The translations under genes were made by a program, and so were the position numbers. Under the pieces are notes generated by a model. That model did not search any database. It had not been told where the DNA came from and saw only the letters and a list, made by a program, of their open reading frames with translations. From the NCBI GenBank assembly GCA_963850915.1, contig CAWKND010000008.1:159877-223876 (forward strand): a stretch of DNA of 64,000 bases, in the 5' to 3' direction. Shown piece by piece: positions 59,019 through 64,000 of the stretch (its first letter is position 1; every line of letters starts with the position of its first letter). Source of the stretch: CAVTWH01 sp963850915. GTDB lineage: Bacteria > Actinomycetota > Actinomycetes > Mycobacteriales > Micromonosporaceae.

Positions 59019-59878
59019 CGCGCACGCCCCGGTCCGAGCAGGCTGGCCCCGCCGAGCCGGTCGGCGGCCAGGTTCAGGCACAGCACGGTCACCAGGATGA
59101 ATACGGCCGGTCCGACTGCGTAGCTGGGATCGTTGAACAGGAAGGCGTAGCCCTGCTGCAGCAGGCCGCCCAGGGACATCTGCGGTGGCTGCACACCGAG
59201 GCCGACGAAGCTCAGACTCGCCTCCAGGATGATCGCGCTCGCGGCGTTGATGACGGCCTGCGAGGCAAGGGCGGGCGAGACATTCGGCAGTACCTCGCTG
59301 AGCAGCAACCGCACCCGGCCGGTACCGCAGGCGACCCCGGCGGCGTAGTAGTCCAGGCTCATCTCCTGGATGACCACGGCCCGGGCCATCCGCGCCGAAC
59401 TCGGCGACAGCAGCAGGCCGGTGATGATGATCAGTGACGGCAGCGACGCGCCGAAGGCGGCCACGCAGACCAGCGCGAACAGGATCTGCGGGATGGCCAT
59501 GGCCACATCGGCGGTACGCATGAGCAGCTGGTCGGCGATGCCCCGGGTGGAGGCCGCGAGCAGACCCCACGCGGTACCGAGGACGAAGGCGATGGCGACC
59601 GCGCCCGCCGCAACGGTCAGCGAGAGCCGTCCGCCGTACAGCAGCCGGGCCAGCATGTCGCGGCCCAGCTCGTCGGTGCCGAGCCAGTGCTGTGCCGAGG
59701 CCGGGGCGAAGGCGTTCGCCGGGTCCGGCGTGGTCGGGCTGTGCCGGTCGATGACCGGCGCGAGCAGGCAGGCGGCGACGATCAGCCCGAATACGACGAT
59801 GCTCACCGGCCGGCTACGCCGGCGCCAGGTACGCCGGCGAGGCGTGGCCAGGGTCGCGTTGATGGGTAGCTCAGCCAT
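59015..59878 (-). CDS. ABC transporter permease (OppC-like)
   Basis: Encodes 287 aa. A helix near 27-45 is followed by HWLGTDELGRDMLARLLYGGR, the conserved entry to the permease core of OppC/DppC. The EAA loop region is EMSLDYYAAGVACGTGRVRLLLSEVLPNV. About six membrane helices in total. Pairs with the OppB-like permease, whose gene it overlaps by 8 bp. Confidence 0.92.
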   Translation of the reverse strand: MAELPINATLATPRRRTWRRRSRPVSIVVFGLIVAACLLAPVIDRHSPTTPDPANAFAPASAQHWLGTDELGRDMLARLLYGGRLSLTVAAGAVAIAFVLGTAWGLLAASTRGIADQLLMRTADVAMAIPQILFALVCVAAFGASLPSLIIITGLLLSPSSARMARAVVIQEMSLDYYAAGVACGTGRVRLLLSEVLPNVSPALASQAVINAASAIILEASLSFVGLGVQPPQMSLGGLLQQGYAFLFNDPSYAVGPAVFILVTVLCLNLAADRLGGASLLGPGRAR

Positions 59879-60839
59879 TGCTGTGCACCCGGGTACGCGG
59901 GTCCAGCACGCTGGTGAGGACGTCCACCGCGAGGGTCACCAGGATGAACATGGCGCTCACCAGCAGTACCACGGATTGGAGTACGGCGTAGTCGCGCCGG
60001 AAGGCCGCCTCGACGGAGAGCGATCCCAGTCCGGAGATGCCGAACGCGTACTCGACGATGACGCTTCCGCCGAGCGTGTACCCGACGATCAGGCCGATCA
60101 TCGTGAGGCTCGGCAGGGCGGCGTTGCGCAGCGCGTGACGCACGATCACCTGGTACCGGGAGGCACCCTTGCCTTCCGCGGTGCGTACGTACTCGGAGTC
60201 GAAGGCGGTGATGAGCTCTCCCTTCAGGTAGCGGTACACCAGCGGCGCGGCACCAACGGCCAGCGCGATCGCCGGCAGTACCATCCCGCGCAGGTTCTGC
60301 ACGGGATCGGTGGTGAACGGTGTGTAACCGCGGGCCGGTAGCCACCGCAGGCTGACGCTGAACACGAGGATCAGCAGGATCCCGGCCACGAACGGCGGGA
60401 AGGACATGCCCGCCGCGGCGAGCGAGGTGACCGCCCGGTCGAGCCAGCCGCCGGGCCGCTCGGCGGCGGCGACGGCGGCCGGCAGGGCCAGCAGGACCGA
60501 CAGCACGACTGCCAGGAGGGTGAGCTCGAGCGTCGGTCCGATGCGCTGTGCGAGCAGGGTGGACACCGGCTGGTGGGAGAAGTACGAGACTCCCAGGTTG
60601 CCGTGCAGGATGCCGCCAACCCAACTCAGGTACTGGCTGACCAGCGGCTTGTCCAGGCCGGCCTCGGCCCGCAGCCGCTGGATGGAGTCTTGGTCGATGC
60701 CCTGCGAGCCCGCCAGCCGGGCAAGTACCGGGTCACCTGGCAGGGCCCGCAGGACAGCGAAGATGAGAATCGACGCCGCGATCATCATGAGGACGCTGAT
60801 CACTACCCGTTTCACGATGTAGCGCATCGTCGATCTCAT
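59871..60839 (-). CDS. ABC transporter permease (OppB-like)
   Basis: Encodes 322 aa. N-terminal helix (KRVVISVLMMIAASILIFAVLRALPGDP) with the OppB signature LPGDP, LGVSYFSHQPV, and EAA loop SEYVRTAEGKGASRYQVIVRHALRNA. Six helices. The ATG at 60839 has a GAGGAAGG site very close; an ATG at 60827 is an alternative. It starts 37 bp after the binding-protein gene. Confidence 0.92.
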   Translation of the reverse strand: MRSTMRYIVKRVVISVLMMIAASILIFAVLRALPGDPVLARLAGSQGIDQDSIQRLRAEAGLDKPLVSQYLSWVGGILHGNLGVSYFSHQPVSTLLAQRIGPTLELTLLAVVLSVLLALPAAVAAAERPGGWLDRAVTSLAAAGMSFPPFVAGILLILVFSVSLRWLPARGYTPFTTDPVQNLRGMVLPAIALAVGAAPLVYRYLKGELITAFDSEYVRTAEGKGASRYQVIVRHALRNAALPSLTMIGLIVGYTLGGSVIVEYAFGISGLGSLSVEAAFRRDYAVLQSVVLLVSAMFILVTLAVDVLTSVLDPRTRVHSNG

Positions 60840-60876
60840 CCTTCCTCGTCGACTTCTTTGGTGGAGGGTGTGGCAG

Positions 60877-62427
60877 TTAGCTGGCGAAGCCGGCGTTCTC
60901 CAGGTGCGGGTTGCCGCCGCCGTCGACCCACAGCCCGACCACGTTGTGCTTGGTCGCGGTCACGGTGGCGAACTGCAGGGGTACGAAGATGGGCGCCTGC
61001 TGGTTGACCATCGTCTGCAGCTGGCCCCACAGCGCCGTACGGGCGGCCGGGTCCGCGGTACCGAGTGCCTGGTTGTACACCTGGTCGAACTGGGCGTTGT
61101 TCCAGTTGCACTCGCACCGGCCGGTACGGATGAACGAGAACTCGTCGGCCGCATCCGGCTCGTACGACTGGAAGTTCGGCACGATCATGCCCGGGAAGGA
61201 CTTGCCGGCCGGGTAGAACTTGGCCGGCCAGGAGGCGATGTCGGTGTTCTGGATCTTCAGGTCGATGCCGATCTGCTTCAGGCTGGCCTGCAGGATCTGC
61301 GCGCTGGTGTTCCACTCCGGGTACTGGTTGGACGCACCCCACCAGGTGAAGCTCGCACCGGCCGTGATACCCGCCTGGGCGAACAGCGCCTTGGCCTTGT
61401 CCAGGTTGTACGAGTAGTCGGTGAGGGTGCCGCCGAAGTCGGGGTTGTTGGCGGTCAACGGGTTGTTGGTCGTGGAGATGACGCCCTGGTCGTAGTACGC
61501 GGCCTTCAGGATCGACTTGGCGTCGATCGCGTAGGCCAGCGCCTGGCGGGCCAGGGGGTTGTTGAACGGCGGGGCGGTCGTGTCGACTTCCCAGCTCACG
61601 TACTGGCCGATGACCGAGGGCTTGATCACGGCCAGGTTCGGGTTGGCCTCGATCGCGGAGACCTGGGACAGCGGCGCCGACCACAGCGCGTCGAGGTCAC
61701 CGGATTGCAGTGCGGTCACCGCGGAGGAGGCGTCGGCCGCCTTGACCAGCTTGATGCCGTCCAGCTTCGGCGCGGTACCGAAGTAGCTCGGGTTGCGCTC
61801 CAGCGTCAGGTGGTCGTCGGCGACGAACTCCTTCACCTTGAACGGTCCGGTGACGGCCGGCTGGCTCTCCATGGTGCCGATCGCGCTCATGTCCACGATC
61901 TTGACCATCTCGATCGAGGACGGGAAAAGAGCGCTCGGCGTGGAGAGCGTGAACACCACGGTGTTGTCGCCGTTGGCCTGTACGTCGGCGATCGGCGCGA
62001 CGTTGTTCTTCAGCTGCGTGGTGGTCTTCGGGTCCTGGTAGTACTTGATGGTCGATACGACGTTGGCCGCGGTGAGCGGGTCGCCGTTGGAGAACTTCAC
62101 GCCCGGACGCAGCTGGAACGTCCAGGTCTTAAGGTCGGTCGACGGGGTCCAAGATGTGGCGAGGTCGGGCTCGATGGTCTTCTGGTCCTGGCCGGTCTTC
62201 ACCAGCCCGTCCCACATCAGGCTGAACAGCACCTGTTCCCAGGCGTTGGCCTTGGTTACCGGGTTCAGTTCGGCGATGCTCTGGGCGGCGCCGATCGTCA
62301 GCACGCCGCCCTGCTTGGCCGTACCGCTTGGCGCGGTCGAGGCACCACCCGCTTGGGTGCCGCCGCATCCCGCTGTTGCGAGTAGGCCGATGACAGCTGC
62401 CGAGCAAAGGACCCAACGAGATCTCAT
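60877..62427 (-). CDS. Extracellular solute-binding lipoprotein, family 5
   Basis: Encodes 516 aa. Signal peptide with lipobox LLATAGC (Cys 21), then the family-5 pattern IAELNPVTKANAWEQVLFSLMWDGLV, TWTFQLRPGVKFSNGDPLTAANVV and PLARQALAYAIDAKSIL. It captures the substrate outside the membrane and delivers it to the Opp-like permeases. It is the first gene of the operon and directly follows an operator pair (62448-62482). Family-5 proteins bind peptides but also oligosaccharides and opine-like compounds; the downstream genes argue for a sugar conjugate. Confidence 0.92.
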   Translation of the reverse strand: MRSRWVLCSAAVIGLLATAGCGGTQAGGASTAPSGTAKQGGVLTIGAAQSIAELNPVTKANAWEQVLFSLMWDGLVKTGQDQKTIEPDLATSWTPSTDLKTWTFQLRPGVKFSNGDPLTAANVVSTIKYYQDPKTTTQLKNNVAPIADVQANGDNTVVFTLSTPSALFPSSIEMVKIVDMSAIGTMESQPAVTGPFKVKEFVADDHLTLERNPSYFGTAPKLDGIKLVKAADASSAVTALQSGDLDALWSAPLSQVSAIEANPNLAVIKPSVIGQYVSWEVDTTAPPFNNPLARQALAYAIDAKSILKAAYYDQGVISTTNNPLTANNPDFGGTLTDYSYNLDKAKALFAQAGITAGASFTWWGASNQYPEWNTSAQILQASLKQIGIDLKIQNTDIASWPAKFYPAGKSFPGMIVPNFQSYEPDAADEFSFIRTGRCECNWNNAQFDQVYNQALGTADPAARTALWGQLQTMVNQQAPIFVPLQFATVTATKHNVVGLWVDGGGNPHLENAGFAS

Positions 62428-62447
62428 GGGTCAACTCCCTCACTGGA

Positions 62448-62482
62448 TTTCATTCAGTGGAAGTACATTGCGCTCAATGAAA
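62448..62482. promoter_or_regulatory. Operator A, probable IclR site upstream of the binding-protein gene
   Basis: TTTCATTCAGTG (62448-62459) and its inverted partner CGCTCAATGAAA (62471-62482) are separated by 11 bp. The site ends 21 bp before the ATG at 62427 and would control the whole operon. Confidence 0.7.
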
Positions 62483-62529
62483 TCACCGGCCAACAGGGGC
62501 GTCAAGACTGCACTTCCGTCGTACGGCAG

Positions 62530-62772
62530 CTACGCAACGTGATCTCCAACCTGGCCGACCAGCGCGGGGCAGCCGCGGTCAGCCGCCGGTACAAGCGCAG
62601 CTGTTGCCTGGTCACGCCCGGATCGACGCGGAACCGTGACCCGACGGCGGCGCCGGCCGCTGGACTGCGCCGCAGGCGTACGACTGTGGTAGAACAGTTC
62701 GTCGGGGCCTTGCCAATCGACCACGTAGGAGCCCAGCTCCTCGACCGCGCCAGCGATGCGCCCAGCGTGCAC
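62530..62772 (-). pseudogene. Remnant of an unidentified gene behind operator B
   Basis: A GTG with a GGGAGG site opens an 80-codon frame. The first 33 residues (GRIAGAVEELGSYVVDWQGP and following) look like real protein. The rest is Arg-rich, and another frame nearby (VTRQQLRLYRRLTAAAPRW) looks more protein-like, suggesting a frameshift or deletion. It lies 35 bp downstream of operator B, so it may once have been part of the IclR regulon. Confidence 0.35.
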
Positions 62773-62806
62773 GCCTGCGCCTCCCCTGCTACCCGACCGA
62801 ACGGCA

Positions 62807-62841
62807 TTTCATTCAGTGCCGATTCTTTTCGTTGAACGAAA
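62807..62841. promoter_or_regulatory. Operator B, probable IclR site
   Basis: TTTCATTCAGTG (62807-62818) and CGTTGAACGAAA (62830-62841) form an inverted pair with the same 11-bp spacer and 35-bp total length as operator A. Surrounding sequence differs, so this is conserved site architecture rather than a duplication. Confidence 0.65.
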
Positions 62842-62958
62842 TCACGTGGTCAGGTCGCCGTCAACGCCGCTTCGGTAACGCACGCAGGGTATTCGTGCGC
62901 CCAGGTGAGCCGCGAGAGTCTTGACGGGCCACATCGATAGCTGCTTCTATTTGCTATG

Positions 62959-62984
62959 GATGGCAATGAGTTCCATTCAGTGAA
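62959..62984 (+). promoter_or_regulatory. Element C: GATGGCAA next to a TTCCATTCAGTGAA half-operator
   Basis: GATGGCAA (62959-62966) matches the element of the DUF1996 and beta-helix promoters, and TTCCATTCAGTG (62971-62982) matches the operator A/B half-site. The position suggests joint control of the GH43-like gene; no convincing -10 box was found. Confidence 0.4.
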
Positions 62985-63232
62985 AAGCAGCGATGCTTCC
63001 TCGCCCGCGCCCCGCGCCGGCAACAAGTCCCCGCCCTCCACCACGCCGCCCCGCTGATCGGTGCGCCGCGCCTCGCCCCGGGGATCACGCTGTCGCCGGC
63101 ACCCACCCGAGGCGTGGGCACAACCACCACTCCCCAATCCGGCCTCCGGCCCGCGCCATGGGGCGCCGAGCCGCGCCGTGGGTTCACCCTGCCCACCACC
63201 CGCCGAACCACCCGAACCCCAGAAGGGACCCC

Positions 63233-64000
63233 ATGAACACCAGTCGAAAGGCGGCCGGTAGCGGCCGCAGTCCGGGCGCGATCCGACGCGTACTGCTCCT
63301 GCTCGCCGCATGCCTGCTCGGGACCACCGCCGGCCTGTCTGTCGCCGGCAGCGCGTCAGCGGGCACGACCGCGACCTTCCGGCCCGGCGCGGGCATCAAT
63401 GACGACAGCGGCAACGCGCTGCAGGCGCATGGCAGCGACGTCATTCAGATCGGCAGCACCTGGTACTGGTACGGCTCCGCGCCCCGCGACACCAACAACA
63501 CGCTGCCCTTCGCCGCCTTCGGTGGCATCAACGTGTACTCCTCCACCGACCTCACCAGCTGGCACTACCAGGGCATGGCCGTCGCGCCCACGACCAGTGG
63601 AACGCTCTCCAACAAGCTGGTCGCCTACAACCCGCGGGTGCTCTACAACTCGGGTACCGGGAAGTACGTCATGCTGCTGAGTGAGTGCTGCGGCGACGGC
63701 AGCAACGGCCAACTGGAGACCGGGCACCTGGTGTACCTGACCTCCACCACGCCCACCGGGCCGTTCACCTTCGTCCGCGACGAGTGGCCGGCCACCGTCA
63801 GCGTCTACGACATGGGTACCTTCCAGGACAGCGACGGCACCGGCTATGTCCTGTACTCCGACGGCAACCAGGCCATCACCATCGACCGGCTCAGCAGCGA
63901 CTACCTCTCGGTCGCGGCACAGGTCGCGCACTTCTCCAGCGGCCAGTGCGAGGAAGCGCCCGCCGTGGTGAAGAACAACGGCACCTACTTCCTGACCAAC
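63233..64000 (+). CDS. Secreted GH43-like glycosidase, 5' part
   Basis: Runs off the right edge after 256 codons. A signal peptide (RRVLLLLAACLLG, probable cut after SASA) precedes a five-bladed propeller start: INDDSGNALQAHGSDVIQIGSTWYWYGS, INVYSSTDLTSWHYQG, AYNPRVLYN and CEEAPAVVKNNGTYFLTN. The AHG and WYGS motifs recall subfamily 24 exo-beta-1,3-galactanases. Acidic catalytic residues are not fully covered. It probably releases sugars outside the cell, possibly for the adjacent Opp-type operon. A GAAGGGA site precedes the ATG. Confidence 0.8.
   Translation, partial: MNTSRKAAGSGRSPGAIRRVLLLLAACLLGTTAGLSVAGSASAGTTATFRPGAGINDDSGNALQAHGSDVIQIGSTWYWYGSAPRDTNNTLPFAAFGGINVYSSTDLTSWHYQGMAVAPTTSGTLSNKLVAYNPRVLYNSGTGKYVMLLSECCGDGSNGQLETGHLVYLTSTTPTGPFTFVRDEWPATVSVYDMGTFQDSDGTGYVLYSDGNQAITIDRLSSDYLSVAAQVAHFSSGQCEEAPAVVKNNGTYFLTN

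Larger units (their letters stand above)
62773..63232. other. 460-bp non-coding region before the GH43-like gene
   Basis: Contains operator B, a half-operator C overlapping a GATGGCAA element, and a C-rich leader of about 220 bp with the direct repeat CCGCGCCRTGGG (63152 and 63171). It has no GTAC tetranucleotide and no recognisable gene. Confidence 0.55.

Noticed and set aside
63000..63232. Small genes in the C-rich leader before the GH43-like gene
   Set aside because: Frames there are low-complexity Pro/Arg strings without ribosome sites.
1..64000. tRNA, rRNA, transposase, integrase or phage genes
   Set aside because: None recognised on reading both strands; a covariance-model search would be needed to exclude small RNA genes fully.

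Overview
The window is about 70 percent G+C DNA from an actinomycete. Gene content supports this: a SARP/AfsR-type regulator, ECF sigma factors of the SigE and SigJ/ECF41 types, a mycothiol-enzyme-like DinB protein, an MmpS-like lipoprotein and many secreted proteins. GTG starts, ATGA stop/start overlaps and leaderless promoters (TAnnnT followed 6-7 nt later by the start codon) are frequent. The tetranucleotide GTAC is strikingly over-represented. I cannot name the genus. I see no rRNA, tRNA, transposase, phage or CRISPR element.

Left part (1-7,000): the end of a flippase-like membrane protein gene converges on a compact minus-strand operon. Its order is nucleotidyltransferase, asparagine-synthase-like amide ligase with a degenerate glutaminase site, ABC-2 exporter (ATPase and permease), glycosyltransferase, methyltransferase. 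It reads as a small pathway that makes, decorates and exports an unidentified molecule.

7,100-23,900 is accessory and housekeeping material: glyoxalase, ECF41 sigma factor facing an NTF2-like/LUD-domain pair, polysaccharide deacetylase, two GNATs, a DUF2207 protein, a LysE exporter, and two secreted proteins (DUF1996 and a discoidin/beta-helix protein) that share an unusual promoter element. A hydrolase lacking its nucleophile and a TetR/flavin monooxygenase pair follow.

23,900-36,900: a MacB-like ABC transporter followed by a NarL-type two-component system, a methyltransferase, several alpha/beta hydrolases, a TetR/epoxide hydrolase pair and an AraC regulator. 36,816-47,700: a SARP regulator with NB-ARC and TPR parts, a very large membrane-anchored glycoside-hydrolase-like protein, a SigE-type sigma/membrane anti-sigma-like pair, and a TetR/esterase pair around a 28-bp dyad. 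47,700-50,000 holds an MFS protein and a doubly deleted adenosine deaminase.

Right part (50,000-62,430): a 13-gene minus-strand operon. It encodes an Opp-type ABC importer, an IclR regulator, an amidohydrolase, a putative 28-aa peptide, a DHDPS-family lyase, an SDR, a PIG-L deacetylase, an enolase-superfamily dehydratase, a PfkB kinase and a KDPG-type aldolase. Together these suggest uptake of a sugar conjugate and degradation through a sugar acid and its 2-keto-3-deoxy derivative. Two identically built 35-bp inverted-repeat operators, probably IclR sites, lie upstream of the operon and of a small remnant gene. The window ends inside a secreted GH43-like glycosidase, which may supply the substrate.
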